Source of the DNA: an uncultured Lachnospiraceae bacterium
GTDB taxonomy: Bacteria; Bacillota; Clostridia; Lachnospirales; Lachnospiraceae
DNA length: 64,000 bases
Direction of reading: 5' to 3'
Assembly: GCA_937920345.1 (NCBI GenBank)
Contig: CALGVA010000003.1
Coordinates: 1 to 64,000, forward strand
Made by a program: the position numbers and the translations under genes. The notes under the pieces are model-generated. The model saw nothing but the letters and a program-made list of their open reading frames with translations. It did not search any database and was not told where the DNA came from. Shown here piece after piece: positions 18,032-25,320 of the stretch (the first letter of the stretch is position 1; each line of letters starts with the position of its first letter).

Positions 18032-18466
18032 TCAGATCCCCAGCCCGAGCTGCGCCATGTGTTCCGCGATCTCATCCATGTCTTCATATGCCGCCATACC
18101 CTCGAACCGTTCTTTACTCCAGATCTCTATCCTGCTTGCCACCCCGATCAGTACCACGTCCTTACTGATCTGCGCAAATTCTCTCAAAATGTTCGGTACC
18201 AGGATTCTTCCCTGTTTATCCACTTCTACTTCCGCTGCGCCTGCCAGAAAAAATCTCACAAACTGCCTGGCTTCCTTATTCGTAATGGGCAGGGCTTTCA
18301 GTTTCTCCTCGAATGCGCTCCATTCTTCGTTGTCATACACAAACAGACAGCCATCCAGCCCTTTCGTTACCACAAAGGTATCTCCCAGCGCTTCCCTGAA
18401 CTTAGAAGGGATGATCAGCCTGCCTTTGGTGTCGATTGTGTGATTGTATTCTCCCATAAACATCAT
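18032..18466 (-). CDS. mraZ: Transcriptional regulator MraZ
   Basis: 144 aa with two tandem SpoVT/AbrB-type half-barrels, each with its DxxGR signature: DTKGRLIIPSKFRE and DKQGRILVPNILREF. MraZ proteins form ring oligomers that bind short direct repeats at their own promoter and regulate dcw transcription. Four such repeats are present at 18653-18688. ATG 18466 overlaps by four bases (ATGA) the stop of an upstream 61-codon ORF. The second ATG (18463) is the more usual family start (MFMGEYNHTID), so the exact start is uncertain by one codon. Confidence 0.95.
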   Translation of the reverse strand: MMFMGEYNHTIDTKGRLIIPSKFREALGDTFVVTKGLDGCLFVYDNEEWSAFEEKLKALPITNKEARQFVRFFLAGAAEVEVDKQGRILVPNILREFAQISKDVVLIGVASRIEIWSKERFEGMAAYEDMDEIAEHMAQLGLGI

Positions 18467-18648
18467 CGATCACCCTTGCCCTGCGCATCCTTGTATCTTC
18501 GCGATCGTCTTGCGATCTTCCATGTGACCATATGCGCGTCTGTAACATATAAGTGGTCTGCCACGGAAATTCCGGTCTGTCTCGTGAAATCATGTGTTCT
18601 GCTGCTTATTCCCAAATCATGCTCTAACGCTTCGAATAGCAGCTTCAT
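18463..18648 (-). CDS. Possible 61-residue leader ORF coupled to mraZ
   Basis: Begins at ATG 18648, five bases after the last MraZ box, and ends at a TGA overlapping the mraZ ATG. The translation (MKLLFEALEHDLGIS... ending ARRSRRYKDAQGKGDR) resembles nothing I recognise. The ribosome-binding site is poor (GGAG only 2 nt from the ATG). It may be a genuine leader peptide or simply an open stretch in the roughly 220-nt mraZ leader. The exact ATGA overlap is the main support. Confidence 0.35.
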   Translation of the reverse strand: MKLLFEALEHDLGISSRTHDFTRQTGISVADHLYVTDAHMVTWKIARRSRRYKDAQGKGDR

Positions 18649-18652
18649 TTCT

Positions 18653-18688
18653 CCACTTTATTCCACTTCATACCACTTTCCACCACTT
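18653..18688 (-). promoter_or_regulatory. Four MraZ-type operator boxes
   Basis: On the minus strand AAGTGG occurs four times at an exact 10-bp period (plus-strand CCACTT at 18653, 18663, 18673, 18683). This matches the form of known MraZ sites: short G-rich direct repeats, one per helical turn. They begin about two bases after the predicted transcription start, so bound MraZ should block initiation or early elongation. Confidence 0.85.
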
Positions 18689-18696
18689 TTACTCTA

Positions 18697-18725
18697 ATCT
18701 TATACTATTCAAGGGGATAATGCAA
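18697..18725 (-). promoter_or_regulatory. Predicted housekeeping promoter of the dcw cluster
   Basis: On the minus strand a -35 TTGCAT (18725-18720) is followed by a 17-bp spacer and a -10 TAAGAT (18702-18697). Transcription would start near 18690, directly upstream of the MraZ boxes. Confidence 0.65.
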
Positions 18726-18804
18726 GGAAAAGTTGCTTAAAACCGGGATTTTTTATTTGTCTGAAATCACCTTTACATCTCCGTCCACACGATTCCACAA
18801 TACG

Positions 18805-18852
18805 CAAAAAAGGGCCCTCGTTCGACATGGTTTCAATCGCACGAAAGCCCTT
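18805..18852 (-). terminator. Secondary terminator hairpin
   Basis: AAGGGC/GCCCTT outer stem with inner CGT/ACG pairing. On the minus strand it ends GGGCCCTTTTTTG. It lies about 30 bp beyond the strong lgt terminator, between lgt and the mraZ promoter, and may insulate that promoter. Confidence 0.55.
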
Positions 18853-18882
18853 GCTGTATGCAGTTTTATCATATTTTATGTC

Positions 18883-18911
18883 AAAAAAGCGGCAGTGCTT
18901 CCCCTGCCGCC
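18883..18911 (-). terminator. Rho-independent terminator after lgt
   Basis: GCGGCAG/CTGCCGC stem with an 8-nt loop, followed on the minus strand by TTTTTTGAC. It lies 27 bp after the lgt stop. Confidence 0.88.
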
Positions 18912-18937
18912 GTTTTCTGTCCTGTCTGTTTCGTCTC

Positions 18938-19861
18938 TTATTTCTCCTCTTCCGTCTTCTTCACATCCGCATGCACCGTCGCAACCGGCGTGCGCTCACC
19001 CCGTTTCAAATACCTGCGGATCAGAATATCCGCCGTAAGTGATACCACAAAAAGTATCACTGCCAGCACCTGAGATACGGCAAGCGTCGTATGAGGAATA
19101 AAAAGTGTGTCCGTGCGAATACCTTCGATCCATGCCCTTCCCAGACCGTAACCGCCCAGATACAGAAGACACATCTCACCCTGAAACTTCTTATGCTGTC
19201 TGTACACCAGCATCAGAAGCAGAAGCGCCAGATTCCACAGACTCTCATAGAGGAAGGTCGGATGCACCTGTATATAGTTCGTTCCCTCTGTGATATGCCT
19301 CGCCACATTCTCTGAAATATCAATGCCTCTGACCGCCTCAACCGGCAGCCGCATGGCAAGCAGGTTATCCGTATATTCGCCGAACACCTCCCGGTTCGTG
19401 AAATTACCCCAGCGACCGATCACCTGTCCGAGTACCAGTCCCGGCACACAGATATCCGCAATCTGCAGGAAGCTGTATTTCTTCACTTTAGAATACACCC
19501 ACAACGTGATGAATGCCGCGATCACCGCCCCGTAAATCGCCAGTCCGCCGTTACGCAGATTCAGGATTCCGAGCAGATTGTTCTTATACATATCCCACTG
19601 GAAAATCACATAATAGATTCTTGCTCCTGCGATGGAAAAAATAATGGCATAGATGGCAAAATCCCAGATCACGTCCGGATTCAGGTTCTCTTTCTTCGCC
19701 ACGTATGCCGCCATCAGGACGCCGCACAGGACGCCGATCCCGATGATCACACCGTACAGAGCGATCTGAAATCCGAAGATGCTGAAACTCTTCGGCACAT
19801 GATTCAAATAGATCCCGAGGTTCGGGAACGCAATGTCCGTCACATTCATAATATCCTGCAT
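18938..19861 (-). CDS. lgt: Prolipoprotein diacylglyceryl transferase
   Basis: 307-aa membrane enzyme that moves diacylglycerol from phosphatidylglycerol to the lipobox cysteine of prelipoproteins. About seven membrane segments, the Lgt signature GRWGNFTNREVFG, and a conserved RNGGLAIYG, which has Tyr where many Lgt proteins have His. A hydrophilic tail (KRGERTPVATVHADVKKTEEEK) follows. ATG 19861 is used because GGAAGG lies 6 nt upstream; the open frame to 19906 has no ribosome-binding site. Flanked by its own terminators and a palindromic element. Confidence 0.95.
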   Translation of the reverse strand: MQDIMNVTDIAFPNLGIYLNHVPKSFSIFGFQIALYGVIIGIGVLCGVLMAAYVAKKENLNPDVIWDFAIYAIIFSIAGARIYYVIFQWDMYKNNLLGILNLRNGGLAIYGAVIAAFITLWVYSKVKKYSFLQIADICVPGLVLGQVIGRWGNFTNREVFGEYTDNLLAMRLPVEAVRGIDISENVARHITEGTNYIQVHPTFLYESLWNLALLLLMLVYRQHKKFQGEMCLLYLGGYGLGRAWIEGIRTDTLFIPHTTLAVSQVLAVILFVVSLTADILIRRYLKRGERTPVATVHADVKKTEEEK

Positions 19862-19886
19862 ATCAGACCTTCCTTTTTCCGCAGCT

Positions 19887-20047
19887 GTCATTTGCTTTGC
19901 CCGCAAATGCCCTTATTCTCCGCAGCTGCATTCATAGACTGCTTACGCAGTCTATTTCATGTCGGGCTTTCGCCCTATGCCTGCGAACAAGTCATTTGCT
20001 TTGCCCGCAAGCGGTCACGCAAATGACTTGTCCGCAGGCGCAGCTGC
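19887..20047. repeat. Intergenic palindromic element between ychF and lgt
   Basis: Includes hairpins ATAGACTGC/GCAGTCTAT and GGGC/GCCC, and a long palindrome (19979-20039) pairing GCCTGCG..ACAAGTCATTTGC with GCAAATGACTTGT.CGCAGGC. The 20-mer GTCATTTGCTTTGCCCGCAA occurs twice (19887 and 19991), which suggests an internal duplication. No coding potential is evident. It would form strong RNA structure in a ychF-lgt transcript. Confidence 0.75.
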
Positions 20048-20056
20048 TCATTGCTG

Positions 20057-21154
20057 TCACACGTTAAACCGGAACAGGATCACATCGCCGTCCTGCACGA
20101 CATATTCTTTACCTTCCATACCGACCAGGCCTTTTTCTCTGGCTGCCGCGAGCGATCCCTGTTCCAGCAGATTTTTATAATTGACCACTTCTGCCTTAAT
20201 AAAGCCTCTCTCGAAATCGGTATGTATCTTACCGGCCGCCTGCGGCGCTTTCGTACCGATCTTTATTGTCCAGGCCCTGGTCTCGTCCTCCCCTGCCGTA
20301 AGGAAACTCATCAATCCCAGAATACGGTAGCTTGCCTTGATCAGCTTCTGCAGTCCGGACTCGGACAATCCCAGATCCTCTAAGAACATCGCCGTCTCTT
20401 CCTCGTCCAGTTCCGCGATCTCCTGCTCGATCTGCGCGCAGATCACGAATACTTCACTCCCATTGTCTTCCGCGAACGCTTTCACTTTAGCGACACCTTC
20501 GTTGGAAGCGCCGTCATCCGCCAGATCATCCTCAGCCACGTTCGCCGCAAAAATCACCGGCTTGCAGGTCAGAAGATTATAAGATGCCAGAAGTGACGCT
20601 TCGTCCTCGTCTTCCGGTTCAAACACTTTGGCAAGTTTGCCCTCCTCCAGATGCGCCTTGATCCGTTCCAGAAGAGCATATTCTTTTGCTGCTGTCTTAT
20701 CCATCTTGGCAATCTTGGCAGTCTTTGCAATCCTTCTGTCCAGAATTTCAATATCTGAGAAAATCAATTCCAGATTAATGGTCTCGATGTCCCGCAGCGG
20801 ATCAATAGACCCGTCCACATGCACGATATTGCTGTCTTCAAAGCATCTCACCACATGCACAACGGCATCCACCTCACGGATATTGCTTAAGAACTGGTTC
20901 CCCAATCCTTCTCCTTTGGACGCGCCTTTTACCAGACCGGCGATATCTACAAATTCGATCGTAGCCGGCGTCACCTTTTTAGAATGATACATATCGCCCA
21001 GAAGCTTTAATCTCTCATCCGGCACTGACACGATACCGATATTCGGATCGATCGTACAGAACGGATAGTTTGCAGACTCCGCGCCCGCCTTGGTCAGTGA
21101 ATTAAAAAGGGTGCTCTTTCCCACGTTTGGAAGTCCTACGATGCCTAGTTTCAT
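20057..21154 (-). CDS. ychF: Redox-regulated ATPase/GTPase YchF (Obg-like)
   Basis: 365-aa TRAFAC P-loop NTPase that associates with ribosomes and prefers ATP. P-loop LPNVGKSTLFNSL, switch II FVDIAGLVKGASKGEGLGN, and a C-terminal TGS-like domain ending VVQDGDVILFRFNV. The family replaces the NKxD guanine-specificity motif. Ribosome-binding site AAGGAG before ATG 21154. Nearly universal housekeeping gene. Confidence 0.96.
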   Translation of the reverse strand: MKLGIVGLPNVGKSTLFNSLTKAGAESANYPFCTIDPNIGIVSVPDERLKLLGDMYHSKKVTPATIEFVDIAGLVKGASKGEGLGNQFLSNIREVDAVVHVVRCFEDSNIVHVDGSIDPLRDIETINLELIFSDIEILDRRIAKTAKIAKMDKTAAKEYALLERIKAHLEEGKLAKVFEPEDEDEASLLASYNLLTCKPVIFAANVAEDDLADDGASNEGVAKVKAFAEDNGSEVFVICAQIEQEIAELDEEETAMFLEDLGLSESGLQKLIKASYRILGLMSFLTAGEDETRAWTIKIGTKAPQAAGKIHTDFERGFIKAEVVNYKNLLEQGSLAAAREKGLVGMEGKEYVVQDGDVILFRFNV

Positions 21155-21215
21155 TTTATTATCTCCTTTATCTCAAAGTCCTTAATTTCTTAGATTTTGG
21201 CGTTGTTGCCAGTGT

Positions 21216-21600
21216 TCAACTGCGCCAATCACATAGCTGCACTACATTTAGCATTTTCTCAATTTTCCCGACTTCTTTTTTCTTCTCATCATCGGTAACA
21301 TGGACATACAGATTCATAGTGATGTTAATGCCGGAATGTCCAAGAATCAATCTGCCGATATGCTCTTTAATATTCCGCTCAAATCGATCTTTATAATCTC
21401 TCTGCGTGTTTGGCCTGATTGTGTCGCCTTATATGTCATTGATAAAATAATCAAACCAAGCCTCAGCGATTATATTCTCGCCCGCAGACAAATCCGAATG
21501 CGAATCAATAAATCGGATTTGTAGATCTGGCTGAATACAATCCATCCTGACGTTGATATATCCCTACACCTGAATCACGACCTTTCAAGTCTTTTCCCAT
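21216..21600 (-). pseudogene. Decayed, internally deleted tyrosine recombinase (integrase)
   Basis: An intact ribosome-binding site (GAAGGAGG) and ATG 21600 start MGKDLKGRDSGVGIYQRQDG, the typical N-terminus of ICE/Tn-type integrases, but a stop follows at codon 32. After frameshifts, fragments of the arm/core-binding domain are readable (AEAWFDYFIND and RPNTQRDYKDRFERNIKEHIG). These are joined directly to the C-terminal catalytic end (LILGHSGINITMNLYVHV), which carries the LGH box and the nucleophile Tyr, then KKEVGKIEKML and a stop at 21216. Most of the catalytic domain is deleted. It marks an old integration of a mobile element next to ychF. Confidence 0.85.
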
Positions 21601-21881
21601 ATGTACGCCTCCTTCTATTATTAGAAAAAGCCCAATACAGCGATGTATATTGTACCATACTCAGGCTCTACTGTACATATTTTGTTCCGCGTGATTTTAC
21701 ACAGCCACATCGTTTTTTTTTTAATTTTAACCCTTTTTTGAACATTATTTCAGTCACATCGTATTTTATATAAAATCTGCACATTATTATGCAGCTGCTC
21801 TCTATGGCGGTCTTTCTCTTTCACACTGACATCCATGCACTTTTACAGATTGCATCTTTTTTCATACAAGCGTACAACTGA

Positions 21882-21910
21882 TTGATACTGAACATAACAT
21901 ACTATATAAT
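21882..21910 (+). promoter_or_regulatory. Sigma-A-type promoter for the chemotaxis receptor gene
   Basis: TTGATA (21882-21887), a 17-bp spacer and TATAAT (21905-21910). Predicted start near 21918 gives a leader of about 160 nt before the ATG at 22077. Confidence 0.8.
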
Positions 21911-21918
21911 ATAATACA

Positions 21919-21933
21919 CGTCAATATTTGACG
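21919..21933. promoter_or_regulatory. Perfect palindrome at the transcription start (operator candidate)
   Basis: CGTCAA-TAT-TTGACG lies 8 bp downstream of the -10 hexamer of the receptor promoter, where a bound repressor would block initiation. The binding protein is unknown. Confidence 0.5.
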
Positions 21934-22076
21934 ATCAATCTTAAGCATATGCCCTGTTTCTTTGTCTGTTCGGACATCAGGCATGACAAAAATTTCATTT
22001 TTATGACTTTGATGATTACACATCAGGCAATAAGACAGTATGGCAAAATTAAAGTTGTATTGGAGGAATTTTGAAC

Positions 22077-23828
22077 ATGGACAAAAACGTACCCAAGGTC
22101 TCATTCTGGAGCCGCATCACAACGCAATTAGTGTTGATGAATCTTGTACTAATGGTTGTTTTCGGCATTTACTTCGGAAGCAGCATCGCTAATTTCCAAA
22201 GTACAATTGAACAATGTAACAAAATCAGCGATACATATCTTTCTGCAATGGTGCTCAGAGGCGATATGAAGAAAGACTATGAGAAGATACAGCGGTATAT
22301 TTATGCGTATCTGGCTACCGCCGAGGCCGCTGAAAAGGAACATCTGCTGGAAAATATAGATAAGCGGTATAACGGTCTGAATGAGGCCATCGACCAGCTT
22401 CAGGGTTATCTGGAAGGAAATACAGATGTAAATATCGAAGAAATGAAATCCGGTCTGCAGGCCTATACGGAAAACGCCAAAAATTCCTTACTGTCATCAG
22501 CAGGAAAGAGTACGGAAACCGTTGTGGAAGAAATCGATGCTCTGGAAGCGGAAGATGAAAAATTTGACAGCAATCTGGAACTTGCCAATGCATTCTTTGA
22601 ACAGTCCATTACGGAACTGCGTCAGGAACAGCAGGATATGTATAACCGCACGATTAAGACAAGTATTCTGGGTGCCATTGCCATTTTTGTGATCATCGGC
22701 ATCAACCAGCTTCTATTCCAGAATAATGTAATACGACCGATCAAAAAGTCTTCCCGTGAATTACAGCAGATGGTCGATGATATCAATGAGAACAGAGCCG
22801 ACATGAACGGCCGCCTTACCACCCGTACCCGGAGCGAACTTTCCATACTGATCGGAGGAATGAATAACTTTCTGGATACGCTGCAGGCTATCATCACCCA
22901 GGTATCTGACAGCGCCAAGGCTCTGGCACAGTCCAACAATCAGATTGTCACTATGGTTAATACTGCCAACACAAATATTACGGATTCCTCTGCCGCTCTG
23001 GAGGAACTTGCCGCTAACATGGAAATGGTCTCCAACACTTCTGACGGCATTCAGAATACCATCGGAGATGTCAAAAATCAGGTAGACGTTCTCTGGAACG
23101 AGGCAAACAACGGTTCGCAAAAAGCCGTCCAGGTATCCCATGCCGCCAGAGAAATGAAGGAACATATCACTAAAGTCAAACACCTTACGGAAAACAAAAT
23201 CCGTGAGATTACAGAACTGCTGAACCGCTCCATACAAGACAGCGAAAAAGTAAACAAGATCAATACACTGTCAGAAACAATCATGGATATCGCCAACCAG
23301 ACCACTCTTTTGTCACTGAATGCTTCCATTGAGGCCGCCAGGGCAGGAGAGGCAGGCCGCGGTTTTGCCGTGGTAGCCGGCGAGATCAATTCCCTCGCTG
23401 ACAACAGTGAAAAAACAGCACAGGACATCCAGCATATCAATCAGGAAGTCATCAGGGCAGTCCAGGAATTAGCCGACAATACTTCTGAGGTTCTGGAATA
23501 TGTCAACAGCAACGTGCTCAAAGACTATGATCAGTTTGTGGATGCGATGGATGAATATGTGGACAACATGGAATCATTCTATACGATCCTGCAGAACTTC
23601 TCCAACAGTTCGAAGGGATTAAATGACAGCATGGGAAATATTATTCACTCTGTCGGTTCCATCACCAACGCCATGAGCGAAGGTTCTGAGGCTGTCAACC
23701 TTTCCGCTCAGAATGCAGTCAGTCTGGTGGACAAAATGAGTGAAGTCCAGAGTGCTGTAGATGTGTGCCGCGAAGTAAGTAATGCACTGGAACAGGAAAT
23801 CAGGCATTTTTCGACTGATGAGATATAG
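22077..23828 (+). CDS. Methyl-accepting chemotaxis protein
   Basis: 583-aa transmembrane receptor. TM1 is at about residues 17-36 and a helical extracellular sensor of about 155 residues follows (four-helix-bundle type by its heptad-like composition). TM2 is at about 193-213, then a HAMP domain and a long cytoplasmic signalling domain with the hairpin tip around residue 407 (IANQTTLLSLNASIEAARAG). It ends without a CheR-binding pentapeptide. ATG 22077 has GGAGG 10 nt upstream. TTG 22071 is possible but too close to it. The gene is alone in its transcript, with its own promoter and a strong terminator. The ligand is unknown. Confidence 0.95.
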   Translation: MDKNVPKVSFWSRITTQLVLMNLVLMVVFGIYFGSSIANFQSTIEQCNKISDTYLSAMVLRGDMKKDYEKIQRYIYAYLATAEAAEKEHLLENIDKRYNGLNEAIDQLQGYLEGNTDVNIEEMKSGLQAYTENAKNSLLSSAGKSTETVVEEIDALEAEDEKFDSNLELANAFFEQSITELRQEQQDMYNRTIKTSILGAIAIFVIIGINQLLFQNNVIRPIKKSSRELQQMVDDINENRADMNGRLTTRTRSELSILIGGMNNFLDTLQAIITQVSDSAKALAQSNNQIVTMVNTANTNITDSSAALEELAANMEMVSNTSDGIQNTIGDVKNQVDVLWNEANNGSQKAVQVSHAAREMKEHITKVKHLTENKIREITELLNRSIQDSEKVNKINTLSETIMDIANQTTLLSLNASIEAARAGEAGRGFAVVAGEINSLADNSEKTAQDIQHINQEVIRAVQELADNTSEVLEYVNSNVLKDYDQFVDAMDEYVDNMESFYTILQNFSNSSKGLNDSMGNIIHSVGSITNAMSEGSEAVNLSAQNAVSLVDKMSEVQSAVDVCREVSNALEQEIRHFSTDEI

Positions 23829-24109
23829 AAACACCATTGTACCCTAAACTTTATACCCGCGCCCTTCTGTGTTGACAGAGGGACGCGGTTTTTTTCAGAT
23901 TTTATCAACACCTCTGCACGCACTCTGACGTTCCCTCTGGTAAAAAATACCGCCTGTTTCTCACCGTCCATGATCAGTTCCGACGTCTTCCTGCGGATCG
24001 TGTCAAGGGAAGATTTCAGCTCTTTCATACCCTTCCCGCTGCTCCCCTCGGCAATATACCCGGGAAAATATTCAGATGTTTCTATGCTGAAATGCTTGCA
24101 TATATTCAT
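23708..24109 (-). pseudogene. Possible remnant of an unrecognised small gene
   Basis: From ATG 24109 (AAGGA 8 nt upstream) a frame reads MNICKHFSIETSEYFPGYIAE and a charged amphipathic segment (KELKSSLDTIRRKTSELIMDG, AVFFTRGNVRVRAEVLIKS) that looks protein-like. It then continues through the receptor terminator into antisense receptor sequence, so its natural C-terminus appears lost. I do not recognise it. The gap 23829-24304 contains this frame, the terminator and AT-rich sequence with nothing else evident. Confidence 0.3.
23857..23896 (+). terminator. Rho-independent terminator after the chemotaxis receptor
   Basis: 14-bp stem with one mismatch (CCGCGCCCTTCTGT / ACAGAGGGACGCGG), GTTG loop and a seven-T run. 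It lies 28 bp after the stop codon. Confidence 0.92.
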
Positions 24110-24304
24110 TCTGCTATTCCTTATAGCCCACAACAAAAATTGCAATACCGCCTTGCATACATACAAGACGGTATCTTCAAAATGAAAAGGCGCATGATAT
24201 TGATTTTCTCTCTACCATACACCTAAAGTTACTATTACTATGAAATTTTCCATGACAACTTTTGCCACTATGTAGTAATGACATTAAATGGCAGATAACG
24301 ATTC

Positions 24305-25318
24305 CTATCTCCAGGTATGTTTTTTCTGCCATCTGGAAATTGCCAGATAAAGCAGAAACCAAAGGATACAATGTGCCATAAGAATAAACATGTCTTTTGC
24401 AATCATTGGCTTGTCGCTGTCAGCCAAAATCATAATCCCCTCAAAGGACGCACTGGACGGTACAAAATAACAAACTACCGAAACCAAACCGCCTGCCCCC
24501 AGCAAATAAGATACCAATGGCACTGCCATAAATATAATCATAATAATCTTAATATAAACAACACCCACCATAAAACTTTCAGAAAATCTGCCGATAAACA
24601 ACCCGATCAGCGCAGCTATAAACGCAGAAAGAATAATCAGCATCAGCATAAGAAGTGCGTTCCAAACGGGCAGGCGGAAATAACAGCAGGCGGTCAAAAC
24701 GGCAGACAGGCATCCGCCTGTAAAGCCTACAAATATTTTTTGTATGACATAACCGCTTTGTGTCACCGGCAATACCTGATTGACCAGATCAACACCATTT
24801 TCTTTCTCAGATATCATGTTCACCGCATTAAAAGTACATCCCATAAACATGGCAACAATTAACGTAATGGCAATAAATATATTTTGGAATCCGGTCATCA
24901 TATCAGGACGCTCTAAAACGGTGATGTTTATCTGCCCTGTGCTTTCTCTCCCCATATATAATCCCGGAAGCGTATCCGCCGTCTGACGGAATAAATCCAG
25001 TTCATCACCGGATACCATTGTCTGAATGCCGTCGCCATCAGCTTTCACTCCAATCATATATGTGGAAGGTTCATTAATGGCAGTGATCAATTCTTCCTGT
25101 GTTTCATATATGGCTACAGAACCATACCGCTCTAACCAGACAATCGTCTGCGCGGACAGATCATTCTCTAATACACCAAAATGAAATTCCGACACAGGAG
25201 AAAGGTCAATCCCGCCAATAAAATTTAAAGCGAAAGCTACGATGATTGGCAGAAGAAATGACATCATGCAAAACTTATCTTTCCATACGCTTTTTAGCTG
25301 ATAAATAAGACCTTGCAT
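24305..25318 (-). CDS. ABC-2 type transporter permease
   Basis: 337 aa. An N-terminal membrane segment (FCMMSFLLPIIVAFALNF) is followed by an extracytoplasmic domain of about 130 residues, then five or more C-terminal membrane segments (IAITLIVAMFMGCTF, LLMLMLIILSAFIAALIGLF, IIMIIFMAVPLVSYLL). This is the ABC-2 exporter topology. It is the last gene of the ABC operon, starting 2 bp after the other permease. Two similar permeases plus one ATPase resemble peptide/bacteriocin export or immunity modules, but the substrate is not shown by sequence. Confidence 0.82.
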   Translation of the reverse strand: MQGLIYQLKSVWKDKFCMMSFLLPIIVAFALNFIGGIDLSPVSEFHFGVLENDLSAQTIVWLERYGSVAIYETQEELITAINEPSTYMIGVKADGDGIQTMVSGDELDLFRQTADTLPGLYMGRESTGQINITVLERPDMMTGFQNIFIAITLIVAMFMGCTFNAVNMISEKENGVDLVNQVLPVTQSGYVIQKIFVGFTGGCLSAVLTACCYFRLPVWNALLMLMLIILSAFIAALIGLFIGRFSESFMVGVVYIKIIMIIFMAVPLVSYLLGAGGLVSVVCYFVPSSASFEGIMILADSDKPMIAKDMFILMAHCILWFLLYLAISRWQKKHTWR

Positions 25319-25320
25319 AA

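Noticed and set aside
21934..22076. Cyclic-di-GMP or other riboswitch in the chemoreceptor leader
   Set aside because: The leader lacks the conserved GEMM core sequences and no other aptamer could be recognised by eye.
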